Made by a program: the position numbers and the translations under genes
Assembly (NCBI RefSeq): GCF_002844275.1
Contig: NZ_NXGX01000004.1
Location: forward strand, 124,001 to 188,000
Direction: 5' to 3'
From: Thalassospira lohafexi
GTDB taxonomy: Bacteria; Pseudomonadota; Alphaproteobacteria; Rhodospirillales; Thalassospiraceae
Length of the DNA: 64,000 nt
Part shown: one piece after another, positions 7,672-16,911 of the stretch
Layout: each line of letters opens with the position of its first letter
Position numbering within the stretch: position 1 is the first letter of the stretch
The notes under the pieces: model-generated
Seen by the model: only the letters and a program-made list of their open reading frames with translations
Databases searched by the model: none
Told to the model about the DNA's origin: nothing

Positions 7672-9033
7672 TCAGTCTTTCGTGGTTGTGAGGCTAAATT
7701 TACGGCCTTCCTCACGCGCGCTTTCCGGGATTTCACCGGTACGCACAAGGAAGTCTTCGAAGGCTTCTTCCAGGTCGACAGGTTCGCCCATCGGAAGGTT
7801 TTGGTCGCGGGCCATTTTATACAGCCGGTCAACCCGGTCCTGGGGGTGCGGGTGGGTTGCCAGATAATCCATCACACTGTGCCCGCCCTGCATGTTGCCG
7901 AGCTTTTCAAACGTTCGGGCAACTTCACCAACATGGCCGTATTTAGCCATCAAAATCTTGAGGCTCCAATTATCGGCATCAAGTTCCTGACTGCGTGAAT
8001 AATCAAGGTCGGTCAGCAATTTTGGCCAACCGGCAATCCAGGTGGTCAAAACCGCATCGGTCTGAAACATCATGGCTGACAGGGCAACGCCAACAACTTC
8101 GCGACCCAATCCTTCAAGGTGATCGCGCCCGTTGTAATGGCCGATTTCATGACCAAGGATCGACAGCAGTTCATTTTCACTTTCGACCAGATCAATCATG
8201 CCCGTATGAACAAGGATCAATCCGCCGGGAAGGGCCGCAGCATTTGGTGTCGGATCGGGAACGATCACGACGTCAAAATCATAGGCCGCCGCCGGACCAA
8301 GAGCCGTTTTGGGGATCGAATTGATGAGATCAACCAGATAGTTTTCCGCCAGACTGCGGTCGTCTGCCGTGCGATGATGGTTGATCAGCTCGGGTTCAAG
8401 CTGCGACCAGATGGCAACTTCGTCCTCGACCGAGATTTCATGGCTGGCCCATTCGACCAACAGGCCGCTGGCCGCATAAATTCCCCAGCAAATCAGAAGA
8501 AATGCCGTGCTTGCCGACAGGAATTCGATGAGCAGGTTGCGGTGGCTAATATTGACCCCGTCATCGGGCAGCGCGGATGGAAAGCCGCCCTTTGGTCGAT
8601 GATCGGTATAAAGGGCGGTGCCAGATACAATCATTTCGATCATGCCGCGACTTAGTTGTGTGGAATCAAACCGAATACCGATAATATGGCTGGCACCCTT
8701 GGCGTTGGTGCGCAGGCGCAACATGGCCTCGCGTTTGGCGCGGGTTATCGATGCTTCATGCGCACTAAGGCGCCCGCCGACAAAAATGCGCAAACGTGCC
8801 AGAAGATTGCGAAAACGATCTTCGGCAATCACGACTTTGCCGGTTACCATGGCAGTGTCGTGCAGTTTTATGTCACCGGGAATGTTGCTTCCTGAATCAA
8901 GAACCTGCCGGGGCAGTAACGATTCATCGCGTTTTAGCGCGCGGTCATGTACCCCATCGGCCACGCGGCCGGTCAGATAGGCAATTCCGATCAGGATGGT
9001 CAGCAAAATTCCCGGAAGAATGACTTCTTCCAT
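7672..9033 (-). CDS. M48-family metalloprotease with N-terminal YbjQ-like domain
   Basis: A 453-residue membrane-bound zinc protease with an unusual architecture. Residues 3-24 form an N-terminal membrane segment; residues about 44-145 resemble a YbjQ/UPF0145 domain (IPGDIKLHD, VGGRLSAHE, EAMLRLRTNAKGASHIIGIRF, VSGTALY); residues about 167-192 are a second membrane segment; and residues about 235-430 are a peptidase M48 domain. The zinc site is complete: HEIGH at 295-299 and the third ligand Glu350 in SQELDAD. The C-terminus holds the family-typical ATHPHPQDRVDRLY. It lies 18 bases after a stand-alone YbjQ gene and five bases before a membrane protein gene. The YbjQ fold may act as an oligomerising or ligand-sensing module (inference). 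Confidence 0.88.
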   Translation of the reverse strand: MEEVILPGILLTILIGIAYLTGRVADGVHDRALKRDESLLPRQVLDSGSNIPGDIKLHDTAMVTGKVVIAEDRFRNLLARLRIFVGGRLSAHEASITRAKREAMLRLRTNAKGASHIIGIRFDSTQLSRGMIEMIVSGTALYTDHRPKGGFPSALPDDGVNISHRNLLIEFLSASTAFLLICWGIYAASGLLVEWASHEISVEDEVAIWSQLEPELINHHRTADDRSLAENYLVDLINSIPKTALGPAAAYDFDVVIVPDPTPNAAALPGGLILVHTGMIDLVESENELLSILGHEIGHYNGRDHLEGLGREVVGVALSAMMFQTDAVLTTWIAGWPKLLTDLDYSRSQELDADNWSLKILMAKYGHVGEVARTFEKLGNMQGGHSVMDYLATHPHPQDRVDRLYKMARDQNLPMGEPVDLEEAFEDFLVRTGEIPESAREEGRKFSLTTTKD

Positions 9034-9051
9034 TTTTGGGAATCCTAACCG

Positions 9052-9396
9052 TTATTTCAGGCGAACAGCAGTGCCATAGGCAAAGATTTCAGCCGCTTTA
9101 TAGGCAACCTGTGACGTGGCAAAATGCACATCAACAACGGCATCTGCATCAAGCTTTTTGGCCTGTTCGAGCATGCGGCTGGTCGCTTCGCTCTGCGCGT
9201 CGTCGAGAAGACGGGTATAGGAGCGTACTTCACCACCAAACAGGTTTTTGAATGCGGCAAAAATATCAAACAGGAAGTTGCGGCTTCTGACCGAACTGCC
9301 AAAAACAATGCCAAGGTTTTCGGAAGCTTCGCGTCCGGGGATATAGGAAACGGTGACGGCGGGCATAGGTGCCGTTGAATTTTTGGTGGTGCTCAT
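9052..9396 (-). CDS. YbjQ/UPF0145 family protein
   Basis: A 114-residue member of the YbjQ (UPF0145, 'heavy-metal-binding domain') family, small pentamer-forming proteins of uncertain function. The typical pattern is visible: IPGREASENLGIVFG near residue 19, GGEVRSYTRLLDDAQSEA near residue 54, and DADAVVDVHFATS near residue 83. It is the first gene of a three-gene operon in which the next product carries a divergent copy of the same domain fused to an M48 protease. Direct hetero-oligomerisation between the two YbjQ copies is an attractive inference. Confidence 0.87.
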   Translation of the reverse strand: MSTTKNSTAPMPAVTVSYIPGREASENLGIVFGSSVRSRNFLFDIFAAFKNLFGGEVRSYTRLLDDAQSEATSRMLEQAKKLDADAVVDVHFATSQVAYKAAEIFAYGTAVRLK

Positions 9397-9636
9397 GTGT
9401 TTGCTCGTATTTTAAATTTTGATTTTTTGTGCGCTGCATTTTACAGCGCGGGCAATAGAGCGATATTTGATCGATTTTGCAAGTCATTATCAATTAGGGT
9501 TTGCTGATCCAAGGCGTTTAAACACAATGACTTGACCCGATTTTGGGTGAAATTTTACCGGCATTGCAAGTTTGGAACAGGCGATATTCGTTATTCGGCA
9601 ATTGACAGCACGCGGGGGGGCTCCTATTCCAACATC

Positions 9637-11313
9637 ATGACAAATATGCTTGCCATTGCGATTGCCCAGCTCAACCCGATTGTCGGTGATGTAACCGGTA
9701 ACCGGGACAAGGTTGTGGCGGCCTGGGAAACTGCGGCTGATCAGGGCGCGGATATCGTTTTGTATTCTGAACTGGTTCTGTCGGGCTATCCGCCCGAGGA
9801 TCTGGTGATGAAGCCTGCGTTCATGCGCCATCTGCGCGACGCGGTGGATACGATTTGCTCCCATACGGCCAAACGCACCAATGGTCCGGCATTGCTGTTG
9901 ACGACACCATGGGACATTGATGGCACACGCTTTAATGCAGTTCTTCTGATCGAGCAGGGCAAGATTGTTGACGTCCGGGCCAAGCAGGACCTGCCGAACT
10001 ATGGCGTGTTTGATGAAAAGCGGGTTTTTGCCGCCGGTCCCATGCCCGAGCCGATTTCATTCAAGGGCGTCAAAATTGGCGTGCCAATCTGTGAAGATGT
10101 CTGGACGCCCCATGTGGTGGCCCATCTTGCCAAGGCTGGGACCGAGATTTTCCTCGTGCCCAACGGATCACCGTTTGAGGCCGACAAGGGGGGCTTGCGT
10201 CGTCAACTGATTGCAGACCGCGTCGGTGAAACCGGCGCGCCGATGATCTATTGCAACGAAGTGGGTGGTCAGGACGAGCTGGTTTTTGATGGCGGATCGT
10301 TTGGTTTGAACGGGGATGGATCGCTTGGCGTTGCATTGCCGTGCTTTGCCGAGGGGGTTGTCACATCAAACTGGGTCAAGGGCGATGATGGCACATGGGC
10401 CTGTGCGTCCGATGCACCCAAGGCTGCACACCCGACCGGCCTTGATGCGATTTATCAGACCCTTGTTCTGGGCTTGCGTGATTACGTCAATAAAAATGGT
10501 TTTCCCGGTGTTGTCATTGGCATGTCGGGCGGGATCGACAGTGCGTTGTCGGCCGCGGTTGCGGTTGATGCGCTGGGATCGGATCGCGTGCGGCTGGTGA
10601 TGATGCCGTCACCTTATACCTCGGCTGATAGCCTTGAGGATGCCGAACTGTGTGCCGGTATGCTGCGAACAGGGATCGAAAGCATTAATATCGGTCCGGC
10701 AATGGGCGCGTTTGATCAAATGCTAGCCCCGGCATTTGAAGGACGTGATCCTGATATTGCCGAAGAAAACATTCAGGCCCGTTCGCGCGGGATGATCCTC
10801 ATGGCGCTTTCAAACAAGTTTGGCCACATGGTGCTGACGACCGGTAATAAGTCGGAAATGTCGGTCGGCTATGCGACACTGTATGGCGACATGTGCGGTG
10901 GCTATTCTGTTTTGAAAGACCTTTATAAGACGACCGTGTTTGACCTGTGCCATTGGCGCAATGAAAATACACCGGCTGGTGCGATGGGCCCGGATGGTAT
11001 GGTGATCCCCGAACGGATCATTACCAAGCCGCCATCTGCTGAATTACGGCCGGATCAGAAAGACGAAGACAGCCTGCCGCCTTATGATGTTCTTGATGAT
11101 ATTTTGCATCAGATGATTGAAGGTGAGCGGTCTGTACGCGATATCGTGGATAGCGGTCATGACGAGGCGACTGTGCGTCGGGTTTGGCGATTGCTCGATC
11201 GGGCGGAATATAAACGCCGTCAGGCCCCGCCGGGGGTCAAGATTACGCCGCGCGCCTTTGGCCGTGACAGACGCTATCCTATTACAAATGGTTTCACGAA
11301 CCTCGTGACCTGA
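9637..11313 (+). CDS. nadE: Glutamine-dependent NAD+ synthetase
   Basis: Catalyses the last step of NAD synthesis: nicotinate adenine dinucleotide is adenylylated and amidated with ammonia released from glutamine. The 558-residue protein is a two-domain enzyme. The N-terminal nitrilase-type glutaminase has the triad Glu45, Lys116 (RAKQDLPNYGVFDE) and Cys152 (GVPICEDVW); the C-terminal synthetase domain has the PP-loop MSGGIDSALS near residue 298. The ATG at 9637 (MTNMLAIAIAQLNP) fits the family start; a longer in-frame extension back to 9532 is not conserved in character. It heads a likely operon with gltX (24-base gap) and cysS. Confidence 0.96.
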   Translation: MTNMLAIAIAQLNPIVGDVTGNRDKVVAAWETAADQGADIVLYSELVLSGYPPEDLVMKPAFMRHLRDAVDTICSHTAKRTNGPALLLTTPWDIDGTRFNAVLLIEQGKIVDVRAKQDLPNYGVFDEKRVFAAGPMPEPISFKGVKIGVPICEDVWTPHVVAHLAKAGTEIFLVPNGSPFEADKGGLRRQLIADRVGETGAPMIYCNEVGGQDELVFDGGSFGLNGDGSLGVALPCFAEGVVTSNWVKGDDGTWACASDAPKAAHPTGLDAIYQTLVLGLRDYVNKNGFPGVVIGMSGGIDSALSAAVAVDALGSDRVRLVMMPSPYTSADSLEDAELCAGMLRTGIESINIGPAMGAFDQMLAPAFEGRDPDIAEENIQARSRGMILMALSNKFGHMVLTTGNKSEMSVGYATLYGDMCGGYSVLKDLYKTTVFDLCHWRNENTPAGAMGPDGMVIPERIITKPPSAELRPDQKDEDSLPPYDVLDDILHQMIEGERSVRDIVDSGHDEATVRRVWRLLDRAEYKRRQAPPGVKITPRAFGRDRRYPITNGFTNLVT

Positions 11314-11337
11314 ACCACTTGAACTGAAAAGTTTGAA

Positions 11338-12690
11338 ATGACAAAACCTGTCCTGCGATTTGCACCCAGCCCGACCGGGCTTCTTCATGTCGGGAACGCC
11401 CGTGTTGCCCTGATGAACTGGCTTTATGCCCGTAAATCGGGCGGCGAATTCATTCTGCGGTTTGATGACACCGATCCGGTTCGTTCCAAAGACGAATATG
11501 TCGATGCCATCCGTGAAGACCTGAGATGGCTTGGCATTGACTGGGACCGTGAAGAACGCCAGTCCCTGCGTCAGGATAAATACGACGCGGCGATCGCTGA
11601 TCTGAAAAAGCGCGAGTTGCTGTATCCGTGTTACGAGACCGAAGGTGAACTTAACTGGAAACGCAAGGCCGCCCGCCAGCGTCATCAGGCGTTTATCTAT
11701 GACCGCAAGGCATTGACGCTGAGCGATGATGAAATTGCTGCGCTGGAAGCCGAAGGCCGCAAACCGCATTGGCGTTTCATCCTGACCGACGGCATGGTCG
11801 AATGGGATGATTTGGCGCGCGGGGTCTGTTCGTTTGATACCGAACATGTGTCGGACCCGGTTTTGATCCGTGAAGACGGGTCGTTGCTGTATATGCTTGG
11901 TTCCGTGGTGGATGACCTTGAAATGGGTGTTTCCCACATCATTCGCGGCGAAGATCATGTGACCAACACCGTGTCGCAGATTTTGCTGTATCTGGCCCTT
12001 GGCGGGAAACCCGGTGCGCTTGAATTTGCCCATATGCCGCTTTTGGCGGGGCCTGGCGGATCGCAGCTTTCCAAGCGGTTGGGCAGCCTGTCGCTTCGTG
12101 AATTGCGCAATGACGGGTTTGAGGTCGAAGCATTGGTCGGTCTTTTGACCGGTCTTGGCGCGTCCGATAAAATCGAACCGGCAAGCCTGTCTGAAGTGCT
12201 TGAGAAATTCGATCTGGATCATTACGGGCGTTCAACCCCGAAATTCGATCCGGCCGAATTGGCCAGCCTGAATGAAAAAGTCATTCATGACATGTCGTTT
12301 GAAGCCGCACGGCCCAAACTGATTACTGCGGGTATGGCAACCGCCGATGAGACGTTCTGGAACGCGGTGCGTGGCAATTGCTGGCGCGTGTCAGAGGCAC
12401 TGGAATGGTGGGATGTGATCCATCAGCCCGTGGTGCCGGAAATTGACGATAAAGATGCCGAGTTCTTAAAACAGGCGGCTGAACTGTTGCCTGACGGCGC
12501 GCTTGACGGGACGAGCTGGAAGTCTTGGACGACGGCGGTTAAGGATGCGACTGGTCGTAAGGGCAAGGAATTGTTCATGCCATTGCGCAAGGCGCTGACC
12601 GCACGTGAACATGGCCCGGAAATGTCGACCATGCTGGTTCTGATTGGCGGGGATAAAGCACGTAACCGGCTGTGTGGGAAGGCGGTCTAA
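11338..12690 (+). CDS. gltX: Glutamyl-tRNA synthetase, GluRS2 type
   Basis: Charges tRNA with glutamate. The 450-residue class I synthetase has the HIGH-equivalent HVGN at residues 17-20 and the KMSKS-equivalent LSKR near residue 244. The body lacks the Cys-rich zinc-binding insertion of E. coli-type GluRS and resembles the second, shorter GluRS found in many alphaproteobacteria, which can serve tRNA-Gln misacylation for the amidotransferase pathway. That specificity is inferred from subtype, not shown. It follows nadE closely and precedes cysS by 68 bases. Confidence 0.95.
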   Translation: MTKPVLRFAPSPTGLLHVGNARVALMNWLYARKSGGEFILRFDDTDPVRSKDEYVDAIREDLRWLGIDWDREERQSLRQDKYDAAIADLKKRELLYPCYETEGELNWKRKAARQRHQAFIYDRKALTLSDDEIAALEAEGRKPHWRFILTDGMVEWDDLARGVCSFDTEHVSDPVLIREDGSLLYMLGSVVDDLEMGVSHIIRGEDHVTNTVSQILLYLALGGKPGALEFAHMPLLAGPGGSQLSKRLGSLSLRELRNDGFEVEALVGLLTGLGASDKIEPASLSEVLEKFDLDHYGRSTPKFDPAELASLNEKVIHDMSFEAARPKLITAGMATADETFWNAVRGNCWRVSEALEWWDVIHQPVVPEIDDKDAEFLKQAAELLPDGALDGTSWKSWTTAVKDATGRKGKELFMPLRKALTAREHGPEMSTMLVLIGGDKARNRLCGKAV

Positions 12691-12758
12691 GCATTCTGCT
12701 TTGATCGCCGATAAATGCCTGCATTTAACCCGACACCACAGCCAAACGGACAATTATA

Positions 12759-14135
12759 ATGAACAAGACCCTTCGTATCTTTGACACGCTCACCCGCGAA
12801 AAACAGGTGTTTGAGCCGATTGATGCCAATAACGTGCGCCTCTATGTGTGCGGGCCGACGGTGTATGATTACGCCCATGTTGGTAATGCGCGCCCGGTTG
12901 TTGTGTTTGATACGCTGGTGCGTGTTTTGCGCCATATCTATCCAAATGTGACCTACGTTCGAAACGTCACCGACGTTGATGATAAAATCAATGCACGCGC
13001 CAAAGACAGCGGCGAGACGATTTCTGACATCACCAAACGCACCCATCAGGCCTATCTTGATGATATGGGGGCCTTGAACGCGGCCAAACCCGATATCGAA
13101 CCGCGTGCGACCGAGCATATCGCTGAAATGATTGCCATGTGCGAAAGCCTGATCGAGCAGGGCTTTGCCTATGCCGCCGAGGGACATGTTCTGTTTTCGG
13201 TCGATAAGTTTGATGACTATGGCAAGCTGTCGCGCCGTGATCGTAAGGAAATGATTGCGGGTGCGCGGGTTGAAGTCGCCCCGTACAAGAAAGACCCGGC
13301 AGATTTCGTTTTGTGGAAACCGTCTGAGGACGACATTCCGGGCTGGGAAAGCCCATGGGGTCGGGGTCGTCCGGGCTGGCATATTGAATGCTCGGCCATG
13401 TCGACGCGTTACTTGGGTGAGAATTTCGACATTCATGGCGGCGGGTCGGACCTTGTATTTCCGCACCATGAAAACGAATTGGCGCAAAGCTGCTGTGCCA
13501 ATCAGGGGTCGAGCTATGCCAAATACTGGATGCATAACGGCCACCTGATGGTTGAAGGCGAAAAAATGTCCAAGTCTTTGGGCAATTTCGTCACCGTGCA
13601 TGAGTTGCTTGAAAGCTGGCCGGGGGAAGCAATCCGCCTTGCGATGATCGGTACCCATTATCACCAGCCGATCAACTGGACCGAAGATAACCTGCGTCAG
13701 GCTAAGGAATCACTTGATCGGTTCTATACAGCATTGCGTCAAAGTGCCGATGTGACCCCGGAAGATATGCCGGTACCGCGTCTGTTCCTTGAAGCGCTTT
13801 GTGATGACCTTAATACGCCACTGGCGATTGCCGAATTCCACAATCTGGTGACCCGGTTCAACAAGGCGGAAAAGAAATACGAGCGTGCGGAAGCCAAGGG
13901 TGAAATCCTTGCTGCGGCCAAGTTGCTTGGTATTTTGGAAGCCGACCCGGAAGATTGGTTTACCGGCAGTGCGGGCGAAGACGAAGCCGCCGAGATTGAT
14001 GATTTGATCGAACAGCGGGCGGACGCCAAAAAGAACAAGGATTTCGCAACCGCCGATAAAATCCGCAATGATTTGCTGGCACGCGGCATTCTGCTGGAAG
14101 ACTTCAAAGATGGCACGAGCTGGAAACGCGTTTAA
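12759..14135 (+). CDS. cysS: Cysteinyl-tRNA synthetase
   Basis: Attaches cysteine to tRNA-Cys. The 458-residue enzyme has the N-terminal zinc and HIGH region CGPTVYDYAHVGNAR near residues 28-42, the further zinc ligands in GWHIECSAMS and FPHHENELAQS, and KMSKSLGN near residues 269-276. The C-terminal anticodon-binding helical domain ends with GTSWKRV, typical of the family. It closes the nadE-gltX-cysS cluster, and a strong terminator follows. Confidence 0.97.
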   Translation: MNKTLRIFDTLTREKQVFEPIDANNVRLYVCGPTVYDYAHVGNARPVVVFDTLVRVLRHIYPNVTYVRNVTDVDDKINARAKDSGETISDITKRTHQAYLDDMGALNAAKPDIEPRATEHIAEMIAMCESLIEQGFAYAAEGHVLFSVDKFDDYGKLSRRDRKEMIAGARVEVAPYKKDPADFVLWKPSEDDIPGWESPWGRGRPGWHIECSAMSTRYLGENFDIHGGGSDLVFPHHENELAQSCCANQGSSYAKYWMHNGHLMVEGEKMSKSLGNFVTVHELLESWPGEAIRLAMIGTHYHQPINWTEDNLRQAKESLDRFYTALRQSADVTPEDMPVPRLFLEALCDDLNTPLAIAEFHNLVTRFNKAEKKYERAEAKGEILAAAKLLGILEADPEDWFTGSAGEDEAAEIDDLIEQRADAKKNKDFATADKIRNDLLARGILLEDFKDGTSWKRV

Positions 14136-14164
14136 GCATCCGGGTTTTCTGAACTGACATACGT

Positions 14165-14193
14165 AAGGCCGCAGCTTCTTGCTGCGGCCTTTT
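14165..14193 (+). terminator. Rho-independent terminator of cysS
   Basis: Ten-base-pair perfect stem AAGGCCGCAG/CTGCGGCCTT with a 7-base loop and a TTTT run. The A-rich 5' arm means it could also serve the convergent operon. Confidence 0.9.
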
Positions 14194-14222
14194 GTGTTTG
14201 CTATGTGATGAGCGCGCTTGGT

Positions 14223-14618
14223 TCAGGCGGCTTCAGCATCGATTACGTCAAAGCATTCCTGCGCGGCATTCAATCCGTTAATGGCAGCGGGGAGACCACC
14301 GTAAATGGCCATCTGCCATATGGCTTCGATAATCTCGGTGCGCGAAGCCCCGGCTGCCAGTGTATGCCGGATATTGACCTGAAGTTGCGGGGCGGTTTGG
14401 CCGCCAAGCACGGTCAGGGCGGAAATTGTGCACAGTTGCCGGGTTTTCAGATCAAGCCCCGGACGGGCGTAATGACGGCCATAGGCCCATTCGACAAGGC
14501 TTTCGGCAAAGTCGGGAACCAGCGTGTCATACTTTTCAGCCAACTGGCCTTCAAGTGGTGAGTTCAGGGTCGCAACGATGTCACGGCCGGCATCAAGGGC
14601 GGATTTTTGGGTGGTCAT
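14223..14618 (-). CDS. Carboxymuconolactone decarboxylase-like (AhpD-fold) protein
   Basis: A 131-residue member of the carboxymuconolactone decarboxylase superfamily. The segment PGLDLKTRQLCTISALTVLGG followed by QLQVNIRHTLAAGASRTEIIEAI and QMAIYGGLPAAINGL is the standard family core. The CxxC redox pair of AhpD proteins is absent, so a peroxidase role is unlikely; a decarboxylase or isomerase-type role, or a stress-related function, remains open. Its start overlaps the stop of the MerR regulator gene by four bases (ATGA), so the pair is cotranscribed. The divergent Tat-exported reductase is probably part of the same regulon. Confidence 0.88.
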   Translation of the reverse strand: MTTQKSALDAGRDIVATLNSPLEGQLAEKYDTLVPDFAESLVEWAYGRHYARPGLDLKTRQLCTISALTVLGGQTAPQLQVNIRHTLAAGASRTEIIEAIWQMAIYGGLPAAINGLNAAQECFDVIDAEAA

Positions 14619-14989
14619 TTTCGGGGTCCTTTTAACGGGGTACCCGTCGTGTCGTAACTGGCGATTTTGGCATCGAGGACGTCAAGCGTTTCGGTCAAGC
14701 TGATTACCCGCTTGGCCAGTGCATCACGATAGGTTTGAAGCAACCGGCGGCGGGCTTCGATGGTGCTGTCACCTTCTGCGCGCAATCGGGCATACAGCAC
14801 CCGGTCACGGATCGGCATGCCGAGATCCTTTAAACGGCTCAGAAATTCAAGCCACCGCAGAACATCATCGTCATAAGACCGTCGACCACCTCCGTCGCGA
14901 TGCGACGTTGGCAGAAGGCCGATCTTCTCGTAATACCGTAAGGTGTGAACAGAAAAACCGCTTTTCTCTGCCACTTCGCCAATCATCAT
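14615..14989 (-). CDS. MerR-family transcriptional regulator
   Basis: A 124-residue MerR-type activator. The N-terminal winged helix has the signature IGEVAEKSGFSVHTLRYYEKIGLLP at about residues 3-27, then RRSYDDDVLRWLEFLSRLKDLGMP and a C-terminal dimerisation helix. There are no cysteines at the usual metal- or redox-sensing positions, so it probably senses an organic ligand or is constitutive. It is the first gene of an operon with the AhpD-fold gene, and a 19-bp-spaced promoter typical of MerR control lies just upstream, pointing to autoregulation. Confidence 0.92.
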   Translation of the reverse strand: MMIGEVAEKSGFSVHTLRYYEKIGLLPTSHRDGGGRRSYDDDVLRWLEFLSRLKDLGMPIRDRVLYARLRAEGDSTIEARRRLLQTYRDALAKRVISLTETLDVLDAKIASYDTTGTPLKGPRK

Positions 14990-15030
14990 GACGGGTACCT
15001 TTTTGTGTTGGGTTTATTCAATCCTGCATC

Positions 15031-15061
15031 AGGCTAAGTGCTAGAGTGTGCTCGAGGTCAA
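15031..15061 (-). promoter_or_regulatory. MerR-type promoter of the merR operon, with imperfect dyad operator
   Basis: On the minus strand TTGACC (15056-15061) and TAGCCT (15031-15036) are separated by exactly 19 bp, the extended spacing that MerR activators compensate for. The spacer holds the imperfect dyad CTAGAG-TGTG-CTCGAG. The position suits autoregulation; the divergent reductase could be controlled from the same site. Confidence 0.7.
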
Positions 15062-15209
15062 GCATTAATCTGCGCACATCTGGTTTCGCATCACCAGTTG
15101 GCATTGGTACGCATTATGCAAGACTGGTTTTCGGTGCGGTTGCGGATGGGCAGATTTTTGCCCAATTCATATGGATGATGGGTGCGCAAACAGTAAGACA
15201 GGATGGACC

Positions 15210-16160
15210 ATGTCTGAAATTGATCGTCGAACATTTTTGAAATCGGCCAGTGCGTTCAGTGCCTTGGGCGCTGCGACGGCACTTGGCGGGGCGGGCCCGC
15301 TGTGGGCGCAAACAATTGCCGGGCAAAAACGCCCCGATGTGATCCGCAAGGCGATTGCGTCAACCGGTGAAGAAATTCCGGCGGTCGGACTGGGCAGCTG
15401 GATCACCTTTAATGTCGGCAATGATATGGAACTGCGCGATCAATGTGCGGACGTGATGTCGGCCTTCTTTTCTGCAGGCGGGCGGATGATTGACAGTTCC
15501 CCGATGTATGGATCGTCGCAGGATGTTATCGGCTATGGGCTTGATAAGCTCGGTGCCCGCGATCAGGTCTTTTCAACCGACAAGGTTTGGACGTCGGGCG
15601 ACGGGATGGAACAGCTTGCCCAGACCGAGGAACGCTGGAACATCAAAAGTTTCGACCTTTTGCAGGTACATAACCTTGTTGGCATAAACGAAAACCTGCC
15701 GCTTTTGTTCAAGCTGAAAGACGAAGGTCTTCTGCGTTATGTCGGGGTGACGACGTCACACGGACGGCGCACCGAGGATGTGATGGCGGTGATGAAAAAC
15801 GAACGCCTTGATTTCGTTCAGGTGACCTACAACCCGATTGACCGCGATGTCGAAGAATACCTGTTGCCGATGGCCTATGATCGCGGGATTGCGGTGATTG
15901 TGAACCGCCCGTTTCGAGGCGGCAGCTTAGTTGAAAAACTCGAAGGTGAGCCGCTGCCGGAATTTGCCGCCGAACTGGGGGCAGAAAGCTGGGCACAGCT
16001 GATTTTAAAATACCTGATTGCCCATCCGGCGGTGACCTGCCCGATCCCGGCCACCACCAAACCGGCGCATGCAGCCGAAAACATGCGTGCGGCCACGGGG
16101 CTTTTACCCGATGACAAAATGCGCGAACAGATCGCGGCTGTGATCGGGGTTCTAATATGA
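15210..16160 (+). CDS. Tat-exported aldo/keto reductase
   Basis: A 316-residue aldo/keto reductase-family oxidoreductase preceded by a twin-arginine signal: DRRTFLKSASAFSALGAAT near residues 4-22, with a cleavage-like LWAQ site near residue 36. Family motifs include GLGSW, GGRMIDSSPMYGSSQDVIGYGL, the segment STDKVW containing the presumed catalytic Lys, and LLQVHN. The ATG at 15210 is chosen because AGGA lies six bases upstream and the twin arginines fall at the right distance. Export of a folded protein by Tat implies a bound cofactor, but how a periplasmic enzyme would obtain reduced nicotinamide is unclear. It shares the control region with the MerR gene and is followed 13 bases later by a DUF6064 gene. 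Confidence 0.88.
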   Translation: MSEIDRRTFLKSASAFSALGAATALGGAGPLWAQTIAGQKRPDVIRKAIASTGEEIPAVGLGSWITFNVGNDMELRDQCADVMSAFFSAGGRMIDSSPMYGSSQDVIGYGLDKLGARDQVFSTDKVWTSGDGMEQLAQTEERWNIKSFDLLQVHNLVGINENLPLLFKLKDEGLLRYVGVTTSHGRRTEDVMAVMKNERLDFVQVTYNPIDRDVEEYLLPMAYDRGIAVIVNRPFRGGSLVEKLEGEPLPEFAAELGAESWAQLILKYLIAHPAVTCPIPATTKPAHAAENMRAATGLLPDDKMREQIAAVIGVLI

Positions 16161-16173
16161 AGGGGGCACGGTC

Positions 16174-16890
16174 ATGAGCGAATGGTGGAGCTATGGCTTG
16201 GCCGATTTCCTGCTGTTTTCACCGCGGGTGTATTTCCGGCTGTTTGAAACGATGAATACAACATGGGGGCTGGCGGTGATATCGGCCCTTATTGCCGGGG
16301 CCATTGCGGCGGGTTTGGCAATGCGCCATGGCCATCGCGGCAACCGGGTTATTCTGGTGGTGCTCTCGCTGATCTGGGCATGGGTAAGTTACGGGTTTAT
16401 GTGGCAATACTATCAACCGATCAACTGGGTTGTGCCCTATGTCCTGCCCGGTTTTGTTGCGGAGGTCGCGCTTTTGGCTGTTTTTGCCTCGCGGCCGTTG
16501 CCGTTGCGGTTTGGCTGGCGCGGGGATTTTTCATCCATGGTTGGGGCCGCGTTTATCGGCATTGCCTTGGTGGTCTATCCGTTTGTCGGATTGTTCGAAG
16601 GACGGGACCTTATGCAGGCCGAGCTGTTTGGCAGTGCGGCAGATCCAACAGCCTTCGGTACGCTTGGTTTTGTTTTGATGGCACGCGGGACCTGGCGATG
16701 GCTTTTGGTGCCGGTTCCGTTGATCTGGTGTTTGATTGCCAGTGCCACGTTGTGGGTGATGGATCAGGAAATCGCCGTCGTCCCGCTCATTGCGGTTTGG
16801 CTAACGGTCTTTTGCTGCTGGCTTGATCTTAAAAACGGGGTGACGACCCGCCGGATGACGCAGGCAGAACTGGTTGAACCAACTGATTAA
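16174..16890 (+). CDS. DUF6064-like integral membrane protein
   Basis: A 238-residue inner-membrane protein with about seven hydrophobic segments. The start, MSEWWSYGLADFLLFSPRVYFRLFE, matches what I recall of the DUF6064 family, whose function is unknown. The gene begins 13 bases after the aldo/keto reductase gene with its own AAGGGGG ribosome binding site, so the two form an operon. The product may help the Tat-exported reductase at the membrane, but that is only a guess from position. Confidence 0.75.
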   Translation: MSEWWSYGLADFLLFSPRVYFRLFETMNTTWGLAVISALIAGAIAAGLAMRHGHRGNRVILVVLSLIWAWVSYGFMWQYYQPINWVVPYVLPGFVAEVALLAVFASRPLPLRFGWRGDFSSMVGAAFIGIALVVYPFVGLFEGRDLMQAELFGSAADPTAFGTLGFVLMARGTWRWLLVPVPLIWCLIASATLWVMDQEIAVVPLIAVWLTVFCCWLDLKNGVTTRRMTQAELVEPTD

Positions 16891-16911
16891 TTACTGTGTT
16901 GTCGTGCTGTA

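Noticed and set aside
11044..12222. Long open frame opposite nadE/gltX
   Set aside because: It spans the junction of two certain genes on the other strand and has antisense-like composition.
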